Notes under the pieces: model-generated
Seen by the model: the letters and a program-made list of their open reading frames with translations, nothing else
What the model was told of the DNA's origin: nothing
The model's database searches: none
Program-made: the position numbers and the translations under genes
Part shown: positions 44,921 through 52,813 of the stretch, one piece after another
Layout: the number at the start of each line of letters is the position of its first letter
Position numbering within the stretch: position 1 is the first letter of the stretch
NCBI GenBank assembly: GCA_963766935.1
Contig: CAVYBY010000008.1
Span: 313,466-377,465, forward strand
Reading direction: 5' to 3'
DNA: 64,000 bases
Source of the DNA: CAVYBY01 sp963766935
GTDB lineage: Bacteria > Actinomycetota > UBA4738 > HRBIN12

Positions 44921-45343
44921 ATGCTCGGCGCGGCGGCGGCGACCGTCGCAATCGCCGCGGCGTTCGTCCGCACGCGACCACAGCGCGTGGTCGTCGCGGG
45001 ATCGAGCATGGAGCCGACCCTCGAGGCGGGCGAGTGGGCGATCGCCGTCGCCCCGCGCAGGCTCCGGCGCGGCGCCGTGGTGGTCGTCGAGCACCAGGAG
45101 CGCCCCGGCTTCGAGATGGTGAAACGCATCATGGCCGGTCCCGGCGATCGGATCGGCGACCGGCTCCTGGAGTCCGGCGAGTGGTGGGTCGAGGGGGATC
45201 GCCCCGACGCCTCGACCGACAGCCGGACGTTCGGTCCGGTCCCTGCCTCCGCGGTCACGGCCCGTCTCGTGGCGGTCTACGGGCCGGGCATGCCGCACCT
45301 GCTCCGCCGCCGATCGGATGTTCCCGCGCCGCCTACGATGTAA
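44921..45343 (+). CDS. sodX: Nickel superoxide dismutase maturation protease SodX
   Basis: 140 residues, S26-family protease. One N-terminal helix (AAAATVAIAAAFV), catalytic serine in GSSMEPTL, lysine in MVKRIMAGPGDRIGDR, and the DASTDSRTFGPVP box. It trims the NiSOD propeptide. I use ATG 44921 because the longer frame (from 44834 or 44849) would run into the sodN start and leave no promoter space. The sodN-sodX divergent pair is standard in actinobacteria. Confidence 0.9.
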   Translation: MLGAAAATVAIAAAFVRTRPQRVVVAGSSMEPTLEAGEWAIAVAPRRLRRGAVVVVEHQERPGFEMVKRIMAGPGDRIGDRLLESGEWWVEGDRPDASTDSRTFGPVPASAVTARLVAVYGPGMPHLLRRRSDVPAPPTM

Positions 45344-45346
45344 CCC

Positions 45347-46188
45347 GTGGATCGTGCTTCCCCCCATGGTTTGCCGCTCCCGCCGCCCTCCCACATCCCT
45401 CCGAGGCCGGATCTGGGACCGCCCGCCGTCGCCCCGCCTCGGCCGGGCTTCCTTCGTCGCCGTTGGGTCGGGACCGATCGCGGCGCTCCTGGCCCTGTTG
45501 CTCGCCTTCGGCGGCACGCTGGCGGTGTATCTGGGCTCGGCCGGGCCGCCCGGCGACCCCTCCGACTACACGTTCCTCGAGGCCGACGGAACCAACGGCC
45601 CGACCCGATGGAACCCGTGCGAGCCCATCCGCTACGTCGTCAACGCGAGCGAGGCGCCCCCGGGCTCGCTGGACGACCTGGGAGACGCCCTCGGCGAGGT
45701 CTCCTCGGCCACCGGCATCGAGTTCCGGTCCCTGGGCGACGAGCTCCGATCGTCCGACGACCGACCGGGAAGCGGTGCAGATGCGCGCTGGGGTGCCGAC
45801 GTGGGCCCCCGTCCTCATCGCATGGGTGCGACCCGAGGAGACCGACGTGTTCGGCGGCGAGACCCGTTCCGTGCTCGGGGCGACCCAGGCGATCGCGGCG
45901 CCGGGGACCAGCGTCTTCGTCACGGGCATCGTCGCGATCAACGTCGGCCTGCCGCAGGTCCCCGGTTTCTCCGATCCCGGCCAGGAAGGACCCACGCTGC
46001 TCCACGAGCTCGGCCACCTGGTGGGTCTCGGGCATGTTCAGGCTCCGTTCGAACTGATGAATCGCGACGGGGGCGGCGTCGTCGACTACGGGGCCGGCGA
46101 CCTGGCGGGGCTCCGCCGGCTCGGGCGTTCGGCGGGATGCCTCGCGACCCCGGACGCGGCCGACTTCGCCGGCCGGCCGATGTTCTGA
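45347..46188 (+). CDS. Metzincin-type zinc protease, membrane-anchored (frameshifted)
   Basis: The C-terminal frame has TLLHELGHLVGLGH, the complete HExxHxxGxxH metzincin motif, and the Met-turn region ELMNRD. The middle frame has a membrane helix (PIAALLALLLAFGGTLAVYLG) and WNPCEPIRYVVN, as in matrixin-like proteins. One surplus G at 45767-45769 separates them. The N-terminus is unclear: a GTG at 45347 opens a proline-rich frame that would need a second surplus G near 45470, or the protein starts at ATG 45369 in the helix frame. About 270-280 residues after repair. The protease domain should be extracellular; substrate unknown. Confidence 0.75.
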
Positions 46189-46243
46189 CTCCTGTCCCGG
46201 CCGGTTGTCCCGCCGGGGCATCCGCCGTAGCATCGGGGTCCTC

Positions 46244-46312
46244 ATGATCTGCACCCGCGAGCTCGGAACCGTTGCGGCGATGATCCCCAGCCGCATCTGC
46301 TGTCCCGCCTGA
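46244..46312 (+). CDS. Cysteine-containing leader peptide (22 aa) upstream of tusA
   Basis: A short frame M-I-C-T-R ... S-R-I-C-C-P-A ending in TGA, with GGGG upstream of the ATG. Three of 22 residues are cysteine, two adjacent at the end. Short Cys-rich leader peptides upstream of sulfur-metabolism genes are known in actinobacteria and sense cysteinyl-tRNA through ribosome stalling. Here the next genes are TusA and DsrE2. It lies 75 bases before the tusA start, with a hairpin in between that covers the tusA ribosome binding site. Confidence 0.6.
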   Translation: MICTRELGTVAAMIPSRICCPA

Positions 46313-46357
46313 GGGCGAGGACCGGGCACTCGCGCGCTCCCGCAAGCCCGAACCGCT

Positions 46358-46378
46358 CTTCCATCTTGCTCATGGAGG
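46358..46378 (+). promoter_or_regulatory. Hairpin sequestering the tusA ribosome binding site
   Basis: CTTCCAT (46358-46364) pairs with ATGGAGG (46372-46378) through seven pairs including one G-U, with a seven-base loop. The right arm contains the GGAGG (46374-46378), eight bases before the tusA ATG. Opening it would be needed for efficient translation, which fits control by the upstream leader peptide. Confidence 0.5.
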
Positions 46379-46386
46379 TTTTCCGC

Positions 46387-46638
46387 ATGGACACGACAAC
46401 CGACGCCGCCGTCACCACCGTCACCACCGTCGACGCCAGAGGCAAGGCTTGCCCCGGGCCGCTCGTCTCGCTCGCCAAGGCTTTGAAGGGTGCCGCGCCC
46501 GGAGCCCGCTTCGAGCTGGTCGCAACGGACCCCGGCTCCCGCACCGATGTGCCGGCCTGGGCGGAGCTGACCGGTCACGAGCTGCTCGAGTCCACCGAGT
46601 TGGGCGGCGAGTACCGCTACCTGATCAGGACGAGGTGA
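46387..46638 (+). CDS. TusA-like sulfur carrier protein
   Basis: 83 residues. VDARGKACPGPLVSLAKALKG carries the conserved cysteine (Cys22) of the CPxP motif that holds a persulfide. The Thr-rich first 13 residues are extra. The C-terminal strand (EYRYLIRTR) completes the fold. It passes sulfur to a partner, probably the DsrE2-like protein encoded seven bases downstream. Confidence 0.9.
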   Translation: MDTTTDAAVTTVTTVDARGKACPGPLVSLAKALKGAAPGARFELVATDPGSRTDVPAWAELTGHELLESTELGGEYRYLIRTR

Positions 46639-46645
46639 GGCGCGC

Positions 46646-47248
46646 ATGGGAGCCACCGACACCGACCTCGGGACCATCCTCGACGCCGCGACCTCAGCGC
46701 CGGCGTCGGATCTCTCGGATCTGATTGCCCGCGTCGAGGCGCTCGAAGACGCCGATCGAGCGCGACTCGAACGCAAGAACAAGCTGTCGATCATCGCGTG
46801 GGGCGGCGACCTCGATCGCATTTGGCCGACGCTGATCCTGTCCAGCACCGCGGCGGCGAGCGGCATGGAGGCGAGCATCTTCTTCACGTTCTGGGGTCTG
46901 TTCGCAATCGTGAAGCCCGGGGTGCGCATCACCGGCGAGAACTGGATGCAGAAGATGATGTCGGTGATGAACCCGGGCTCGGCGCACAAGGCCAAGCTCA
47001 GCCGCTATCACTTCGCCGGCGCCGGTCCCGCGATGTTCAAGCACCTCGCCGACGGGCACCAGGTGCCGCGGCCGTCCGAGCTGCTGGAGCTGGCCGTCGA
47101 GACCGACGTTCGCCTGCTGCCGTGCCAGATGACGATGGACCTGCTCGGTCTTCGTCAGGAGGACCTGATCGACGGGTTGGAGCAGCCGGTGGGCGCCGCG
47201 ACCGCGCTCCGCGAGATGCGCGAAGCCGCGATCCAGCTCTTCATCTAG
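46646..47248 (+). CDS. DsrE/DsrF/DrsH-like (DsrE2) family protein
   Basis: 200 residues. After a short coiled N-terminus, KLSIIAWGGDLDRIWPTLILSSTAAASGMEASIFFTFWGLFAIVK matches the DsrE2 family, and DVRLLPCQMTMDLLG contains its conserved cysteine. Two hydrophobic segments may tie it to the membrane. DsrE2 and TusA work together in sulfur transfer to heterodisulfide-reductase-like or sulfane-sulfur systems; none is present here. Confidence 0.88.
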   Translation: MGATDTDLGTILDAATSAPASDLSDLIARVEALEDADRARLERKNKLSIIAWGGDLDRIWPTLILSSTAAASGMEASIFFTFWGLFAIVKPGVRITGENWMQKMMSVMNPGSAHKAKLSRYHFAGAGPAMFKHLADGHQVPRPSELLELAVETDVRLLPCQMTMDLLGLRQEDLIDGLEQPVGAATALREMREAAIQLFI

Positions 47249-48414
47249 CCCAGTTCCGTCCCCGGTTCGTTGAAACGATGCGCCACGAGCACGTCGGTCG
47301 ACGAATGGGCCACGATCGAGACGGTGATCGTCGCGGCCACGATCTCGAACAGCCGGAACCCGTTGGGGATCCCTCTTTCGAACAGGAAGAGGCCGTAGAC
47401 GACCGACGCGAATCCCTTCGGTCCGAACCAGGCCGCGGCCAGCCACTCGCGGCGCGAGATCTCCGCTCCCAGCAGCGCGAGGCCGATGGCGACCGGCCGT
47501 GCCACGACGAGTGCCAGCACCACGAACAGATACGCGGCGACGCCCAGATGGCCGAACGTCGAGAGCGGAAGCGCGATCCCGAAGATCATGAGCGCGGCGA
47601 GCTTGAACAGCTCCGTCACGAGCTCGCCGAACCGGTGAAATGACTCTCGTGCTTCGGGGCCGGCCGAGGCGACCGTGATGCCCGCCGCGAACGCGGCCAG
47701 GAACTCGTTGGCCTGCGTCAGCGAGGCGATGCTGAGGACCAGCAGGCCGATCGCGAACGCGTTCAGCGGCTCGTACGCCGCGGTATGCGACAGACGCGAG
47801 GCACGCTCGATAAACGTTGCCAGCCAGGGCACCACGATGCCGAGCGCGACTCCTCCCAAAAGCTCCAGGACGATGCGCGTCCCGTCGACGTGCTCGCGGC
47901 TGACGACGTCCAGCAAGACGATGACGATCGGAAGGGCGAGCCCGTCGTTCAGACCGCTCTCGACGTTCAGCAGCTTGCGCAGGCGGGCCGGAACGTCCTC
48001 CCGGCCGACGATCGCGGCCGCGAAGACCGGGTCGGTCGGGCTCAGCACGGCGCCGATGAGGAACGCCTCGCTCCACGAGAGCGAGAGCAGAAGCCGGCCG
48101 AGAACCGCCGTCAGCAGCAGGGTGACCGGCATCCCGAGCAGGATGGCGCGGCCGGGGAGGTGCCAGGCCCGGCGGAGGTCGCTCGCTCCGACGCGCATCC
48201 CGTCGGTGAACAGCACGGTGAACAGCGCAAGCTCCGCGAGCATGCGAACCAGCGGATCCCTCGGGCCGACCGAGACGATTCCCAGCGCGCCGTCGCCGAC
48301 CGCGAACCCGACGACCAGGAACAGCACGGCCGTCGAGAGCACGGTGCGGTGCGCGACCCCGGAGATGAGCACGCCCGCGAACAGGGTCAGCGCGAAAACC
48401 AACACCCCGGCCAC
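47245..48414 (-). CDS. CPA1-type Na+(K+)/H+ antiporter
   Basis: 389 residues, about 12 helices. FLIGAVLSPTDPVFAAAIV and NVESGLNDGLALPIVI carry the ion-binding Asp pair (TDP, ND) of CPA1 exchangers. WFGPKGFASVVYGLFL is the usual helix near the end. It lacks a C-terminal TrkA-type regulatory tail. It exchanges monovalent cations for protons. It converges with the DsrE2 gene (4-base overlap of the ends). Confidence 0.92.
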   Translation of the reverse strand: MAGVLVFALTLFAGVLISGVAHRTVLSTAVLFLVVGFAVGDGALGIVSVGPRDPLVRMLAELALFTVLFTDGMRVGASDLRRAWHLPGRAILLGMPVTLLLTAVLGRLLLSLSWSEAFLIGAVLSPTDPVFAAAIVGREDVPARLRKLLNVESGLNDGLALPIVIVLLDVVSREHVDGTRIVLELLGGVALGIVVPWLATFIERASRLSHTAAYEPLNAFAIGLLVLSIASLTQANEFLAAFAAGITVASAGPEARESFHRFGELVTELFKLAALMIFGIALPLSTFGHLGVAAYLFVVLALVVARPVAIGLALLGAEISRREWLAAAWFGPKGFASVVYGLFLFERGIPNGFRLFEIVAATITVSIVAHSSTDVLVAHRFNEPGTELG

Positions 48415-48449
48415 GGGCTCACACTACCGAGCGGGGGCCCCGCCGAAGG

Positions 48450-49196
48450 TCATTCCCGCGGCGTTTCGCCCCGGCTGGCGAGGATGTTGAGCCGGACGTA
48501 GTCGATGACGGACCCGGGCAGGTGACGGACCACCGCCTGGACGAGGGCCCGGCGGCTGGGCTCCGACAGCCTCTCGACGACGCCGGAAAGGCAGATGGTC
48601 TCGAGATAGGCGGGCAGATTCTCCGGAGGAACCGGGGTCGGCGCCGGCTGGAGCCACGTCCGGACGTCGGTGAACCCCGCTGCTTTGAGACGCCGTGTGG
48701 TCGCTTCGGGGCTCGCGAAATGCTTCCACCCGGGGCTCGCGACGCCCAGCTCGATGAGTGTCCGCTCGATCGAGGCGATGTTGCCTTCGCCGCCGCATTG
48801 GGCCGCGAGCCGGCCTCCCGGCCGAAGCACCGCGGCAAGGTTCCGGAACAGGGCGCTGTGGTCGGCGATCCAGTGGAAGGTGGCGGTGGACAGGATCGCG
48901 TCGACCGGTTCGTCGATCGGGAGCGGGGACGAGAGGTCCGCTTCGATGTACTCGACGCGATCGTCTCCCAACCGCGCGCGAGCGCGTTCCAACATTGAGG
49001 GGGAACCGTCCAGCGCGATCACGCGGCCCCGTGGGAGCCGGTCCAGCAACAATGCGGTCACGCGGCCGGTGCCGCAGCCGGCATCGAGGACGCGCTCGGT
49101 TCCCTGCAGGTCGAGGCGGGCGAGAACGTCCTCGCCCCAGCCCGTCATGGGAATCGGCAGACGATCGTAGGTGGCGGCGTCCCAGTCGCGGGGCAC
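48450..49196 (-). CDS. Class I SAM-dependent methyltransferase (trans-aconitate methyltransferase-like)
   Basis: 248 residues. VLDAGCGTGRVTALLLDRLP (motif I), VIALDGSPSMLERAR (motif II) and DAILSTATFHWIADHSALFRNLAAVLRPGG (motifs III-IV) fit the Tam-like branch. GTG start. Substrate is unknown. Confidence 0.88.
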   Translation of the reverse strand: MPRDWDAATYDRLPIPMTGWGEDVLARLDLQGTERVLDAGCGTGRVTALLLDRLPRGRVIALDGSPSMLERARARLGDDRVEYIEADLSSPLPIDEPVDAILSTATFHWIADHSALFRNLAAVLRPGGRLAAQCGGEGNIASIERTLIELGVASPGWKHFASPEATTRRLKAAGFTDVRTWLQPAPTPVPPENLPAYLETICLSGVVERLSEPSRRALVQAVVRHLPGSVIDYVRLNILASRGETPRE

Positions 49197-49505
49197 GGGT
49201 CGAGCCTACTCCCGGGGGGTCGCGGGGGGCTCGAGCGGCGAAGGGGCGTGGGCTTGACCGGCGCCGCCCCCGGCGCGACGAGGGGGAAAAGTGTCTAGCG
49301 CCGAGGACGGCATGCCGGTGGTCCCGTGCCGGACCGTGGTGGCCGGGCTTGGGGGTCGACGTCCGTTCGCGACGCAAATGTGCATCGCGCGAGGCCGGTG
49401 GTCCATACCCACAGAACCGGGTTCTCTTCTCCCGCGCACGCGGTAGTCAGAATTGCGTACAGAGCTGCTGGGGGAACGGAGGGGGGTATGCCGGGAACCG
49501 GCGCG
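49197..49505. other. 309-base gap without a recognisable gene
   Basis: No convincing frame in either direction. A small inverted repeat (GCGCCG/CGGCGC) and the methyltransferase promoter region lie inside. Nothing else is seen. Confidence 0.6.
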
Positions 49506-50981
49506 TCAGGTCTCGGCGCCGGTCTCGCGGTCGAGGCGCCAGTCGCCGTCCGGCTCGGCGCGGCTCACGTCCAACACGGTGCCGTCTTCGAGGGCCAGCC
49601 GGAAGGTTCGCCATCTCGTCCCCGCTCGCTCCTCGAGCGCCGAATGGATCACCTCGACGGGCTCCTCCACGCCACCCCAGACGACGGCGCGGGGCCACTC
49701 CTCGGCGCGCGCACCCTCGGCGAAGCGCAGCCGGAGCTCGGGCGCCCGCCGCAGCCACAACGGGAGCACCGGCGTCCACAGGAGGAAGACGAGCCCGACG
49801 ATCAGCACGGAGCCGTCCACTCCGAAGCGCGGGATCATCGGCACGGCGAGTGCCAGCGCGCCGACGCGCGCCACGTTGTAGACGACGTCGTAGACGCTGA
49901 AGATGCGGCCCCGAAGTCCGTCGGGAACCGCCTCCTGCACGGTCGTGTCGATCGGGATCTTCTTCCAGGCGAACGCCAGCCCGATCACGAAGCTCGCAAC
50001 GAGCACCGACCAACGGTTCACGTACAGACCGACGAGCATGAGCGTCACGCCGCCGAGTGCGAACGAGCCCGCCACGATCCACTCCCTCGGAAATCGCTTG
50101 TCGAGCGACCCGATCGTGAGCAGCCCGAGGAACACGCCGGCTCCGCCGGCCCCGATCAGCCAGGAGAAGGAACCGACCCCCTCCCCAAAGCGCTCCCGGA
50201 ACACGACCACCGCGAGGGCGAGGACGAGGCCCTGGCCCATCTGGTCGATCGAGATCGACGTGATCGGCCCGATCGCGCGCGGGGTCCGGGCGAGCGCCAG
50301 CGTTCCTTCGCGCAGCTCGCGGCCCACCCGCCGAACCGCGTTGCGGATCAGCTCCGGCTGTCCCGCGATCGTTCGGGGCCGCAGGTCGCTGCGGATCCGC
50401 GTCGCCACGAACGAGGTGGCGAGCCACTCGGCCGAGGCGACGGCGATGATCACTCCCGATCCGAGCGCGTCCGAGACGATTCCACCGATCGTGACGCCGA
50501 CGAGCAGCGCCACCGTGCCTCCGATCGTCGCCAGGGAGTTCGCCGCCAGCAGGTCCTCGGTGGGGACGAGGCGCGGAACGACCGCCTGGGCCGTCGACAG
50601 GAAGAACCGGTTCGTCGCCGTCACCCAGAGCGCCCCGGCGTAGAACAGGGCGGGTTCACGTGTCGGGCTCGCGAGCACGAGGAACACGGGTCCGGCGCGC
50701 AGCAGCGGTGCGATGACCATGATCGCCCGGCGCGGCCAGCGGTCGATGAACACACCGGCGAACGGGCCGATGAACGTGTAGGGCAGTACGACGATGGACG
50801 ACGCGATGGCGAATCCGGCGGCGGTCGTCTGGCGCTCGGGGGAGAACGCGACCGTGGCGACCAAGGCCGCCTGCATGAGCCCATCGGCCGACTGGCTCAG
50901 GAGACGCATGGCGAACAAGCGCCGGAAATCCGCGTGCCGGAGCGCGGAGCGCGTGTGGTGGGTGCTGCCGCCGGAGGTCAT
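49506..50981 (-). CDS. MFS transporter with C-terminal extension
   Basis: 491 residues. Twelve helices with FRRLFAMRLLSQSADGLMQAAL and the loop PFAGVFIDRWPRRAIMVIAP, typical of the MFS_3 (EntS-like) type. After the last helix about 75 residues follow (EEWPRAVVWGGVEEPVEVIHSALEERAGTRWRTFRLALEDG). This soluble tail looks like a small separate domain and ends the protein unusually. The gene precedes ino1-padR on the same strand, and an MFS carrier also lies near ino1 in mycobacteria. Substrate unknown. Confidence 0.85.
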   Translation of the reverse strand: MTSGGSTHHTRSALRHADFRRLFAMRLLSQSADGLMQAALVATVAFSPERQTTAAGFAIASSIVVLPYTFIGPFAGVFIDRWPRRAIMVIAPLLRAGPVFLVLASPTREPALFYAGALWVTATNRFFLSTAQAVVPRLVPTEDLLAANSLATIGGTVALLVGVTIGGIVSDALGSGVIIAVASAEWLATSFVATRIRSDLRPRTIAGQPELIRNAVRRVGRELREGTLALARTPRAIGPITSISIDQMGQGLVLALAVVVFRERFGEGVGSFSWLIGAGGAGVFLGLLTIGSLDKRFPREWIVAGSFALGGVTLMLVGLYVNRWSVLVASFVIGLAFAWKKIPIDTTVQEAVPDGLRGRIFSVYDVVYNVARVGALALAVPMIPRFGVDGSVLIVGLVFLLWTPVLPLWLRRAPELRLRFAEGARAEEWPRAVVWGGVEEPVEVIHSALEERAGTRWRTFRLALEDGTVLDVSRAEPDGDWRLDRETGAET

Positions 50982-51008
50982 CCGGCCCCCGGCCGCGGGA
51001 CCGATCCT

Positions 51009-52130
51009 CTAGGCGTCCGTCCTGTCGAAGAAGGACGTCCAGTCGGCGGTGGCCCCTTCGGACGTGCCCTGGATGAAGGTCTCCACCATCTCTCTGGCGG
51101 CGTCGTCGGTGAACTGCACCGGCGGCGACTTCATGAAGTACGCGGAGGGACCGACCAGCGGGCCGCCGACGCCACGGTCGAGCGCGAGCTTCGCGCACCG
51201 GACCGCGTCGATCACGATGCCGGCCGAGTTGGGGGAGTCCCACACCTCGAGCTTCATCTCGATGCTCAGCGGGACGTCGCCGAACGCCTGACCCTCGAGG
51301 CGGATCATCGCCCACTTGCGATCCTCCAGCCACGGAACGTGGTCCGACGGTCCGATGTGGATGCTCTGCTTGTCGAGCGGCTTCTCGAGCTGGGACTGGA
51401 CGGATTGGGTCTTGGAGACCTTCTTCGACGTCAGGCGCTCGCGCTCGAGCATGTTCATGAAGTCCATGTTGCCGCCGAAGTTCAGCTGGTAGGTGCGGTT
51501 GAGCTTCACGCCGCGATCCTCGAACAGCTTCGCGAGGACGCGGTGCGTGATGGTCGCGCCAACCTGGCTCTTGATGTCGTCACCGATGATCGGCACCTTG
51601 GCGTCCACGAACCGCTTGGCCCACGCGGCGTCCGACGCGATGAACACCGGAAGGCAGTTGACGAGACCGACGCCGGCCTCGAGCGCGCGCTCGGCGTAGT
51701 ACCGGGCTGCCTGCTCGGACCCGACCGGCAGGTACGAGACGAGCACGTCCGCGCCGCTGTCGCGCAGGATCTTCGTCACGTCCGCCGGGGCCTCGGGTGA
51801 CTCCTCGATGATGTCGCGGTAGTAGGTGCCGAGCCCGTCCAGCGTGTGGCCGCGAGAGACCGTGACGCCGGCGAGGGGAACGTCGGAGAAGCGGATCGTG
51901 TTGTTGGGCTCGGAGAAGATGGCCTCGGAGACGTCCTTGCCGACCTTCTTCGCATCGACGTCGAACGCCGCCACGACTTCGACGTCGGCGACGTGGTACC
52001 CGCCGAGCTCGACGTGCATGAGACCGGGAACGCGGTCCCCGGTGGGCGCCTCTTTGTAGTACTCGAGACCCTGGACGAGCGCGGACGCGCAGTTGCCCAC
52101 GCCCACGATCGCGATCTTCACCTTGCTCAT
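51009..52130 (-). CDS. ino1: Inositol-3-phosphate synthase
   Basis: 373 residues. IVGVGNCASALVQGLEYY (NAD binding), VSYLPVGSEQAARYYAERAL, IGDDIKSQVGATITHRVLA and LTSKKVSKTQSVQSQL are classical of actinobacterial Ino1. It converts glucose 6-phosphate to myo-inositol 3-phosphate, the source of phosphatidylinositol and mycothiol. AGGAG precedes ATG. Likely co-transcribed with the padR gene upstream, from a palindromic promoter region. Confidence 0.97.
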   Translation of the reverse strand: MSKVKIAIVGVGNCASALVQGLEYYKEAPTGDRVPGLMHVELGGYHVADVEVVAAFDVDAKKVGKDVSEAIFSEPNNTIRFSDVPLAGVTVSRGHTLDGLGTYYRDIIEESPEAPADVTKILRDSGADVLVSYLPVGSEQAARYYAERALEAGVGLVNCLPVFIASDAAWAKRFVDAKVPIIGDDIKSQVGATITHRVLAKLFEDRGVKLNRTYQLNFGGNMDFMNMLERERLTSKKVSKTQSVQSQLEKPLDKQSIHIGPSDHVPWLEDRKWAMIRLEGQAFGDVPLSIEMKLEVWDSPNSAGIVIDAVRCAKLALDRGVGGPLVGPSAYFMKSPPVQFTDDAAREMVETFIQGTSEGATADWTSFFDRTDA

Positions 52131-52142
52131 TTGCGCTCCTTT

Positions 52143-52727
52143 CTAGGAAGCGTCGCGATAGCGGCGCTTCCGCCCCCCCGTCGTGGCGCGCGGGCTCGCG
52201 GGCCGCTTGGTGCGCTCCGCGTCGATCAGCCCCTCGAGCCACTCGATGTCGTTCTCGGTGGCGCTCCGACCGTGCTCCATGAGCGCCAAGGTGTAGTCAT
52301 CCGCGCGTCCTCGGGTGGTCCGCAGCGAGTCCGTGATCGAGGACAAGCGGTCCAGCAGGGACGCCCGCCGCCGCTCGAGGAGCCGCAGACGGGTTTCGGG
52401 GGGCAGGTATCGGAAGAACGCAAGCCGCACGCGGAACCGGGTCTCCTCGGTCTGGGTGTCGTGCGGGGTCTCCTGCAGCAACTCGAGAAAGAGCTGCTCG
52501 CCCTTCTCGGTGATGCGATAGACGGTCCGCCGCCGGCGACTGCTCTTGACGTCGTCGCCGGGCACGCTCTCGACCGCACCTTCGCGCTCGAGGCGCCGAA
52601 GGGTCGGGTAGAGCGAGCCGTAGGAGACGCGCCAGAACCCGCCCAGGGATTCCCCCAGCTCTCGCGAGAGCTGGTACCCGTGCATGGGTTGATCCTTCAG
52701 CAGTCCAAGAACTGCCAGCTCCAGCAC
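52143..52727 (-). CDS. PadR-family transcriptional regulator
   Basis: 194 residues. MLELAVLGLLKDQPMHGYQLSREL, then YGSLYPTLRRLEREG and TVYRITEKGEQLFLELL form the winged helix. A long C-terminal helical region with PPETRLRLLERRRASLLDRL serves dimerisation. GTG start with GGAGG upstream. It precedes ino1 by 12 bases, as in mycobacteria, and probably controls itself and ino1 through the palindromes at 52756-52793. Confidence 0.92.
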   Translation of the reverse strand: MLELAVLGLLKDQPMHGYQLSRELGESLGGFWRVSYGSLYPTLRRLEREGAVESVPGDDVKSSRRRRTVYRITEKGEQLFLELLQETPHDTQTEETRFRVRLAFFRYLPPETRLRLLERRRASLLDRLSSITDSLRTTRGRADDYTLALMEHGRSATENDIEWLEGLIDAERTKRPASPRATTGGRKRRYRDAS

Positions 52728-52755
52728 TCGCTCCTCCGTCCTACATCAGTGTCGA

Positions 52756-52793
52756 TTCGATATATCGAACCGATATACCGTATCGATAGATAC
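52756..52793. promoter_or_regulatory. Overlapping AT-rich palindromes, probable PadR operator
   Basis: Three nested or adjacent inverted repeats lie 28-66 bases upstream of padR: TTCGATATATCGAA (52756-52769), TATATCG-AAC-CGATATA (52761-52777) and GTATC-GATA-GATAC (52780-52793). Such AT-rich symmetry is rare in this GC-rich sequence. Binding is not shown, but position and symmetry fit PadR autoregulation. Confidence 0.6.
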
Positions 52794-52813
52794 CACGGCC
52801 CATGGGGGGTCCG

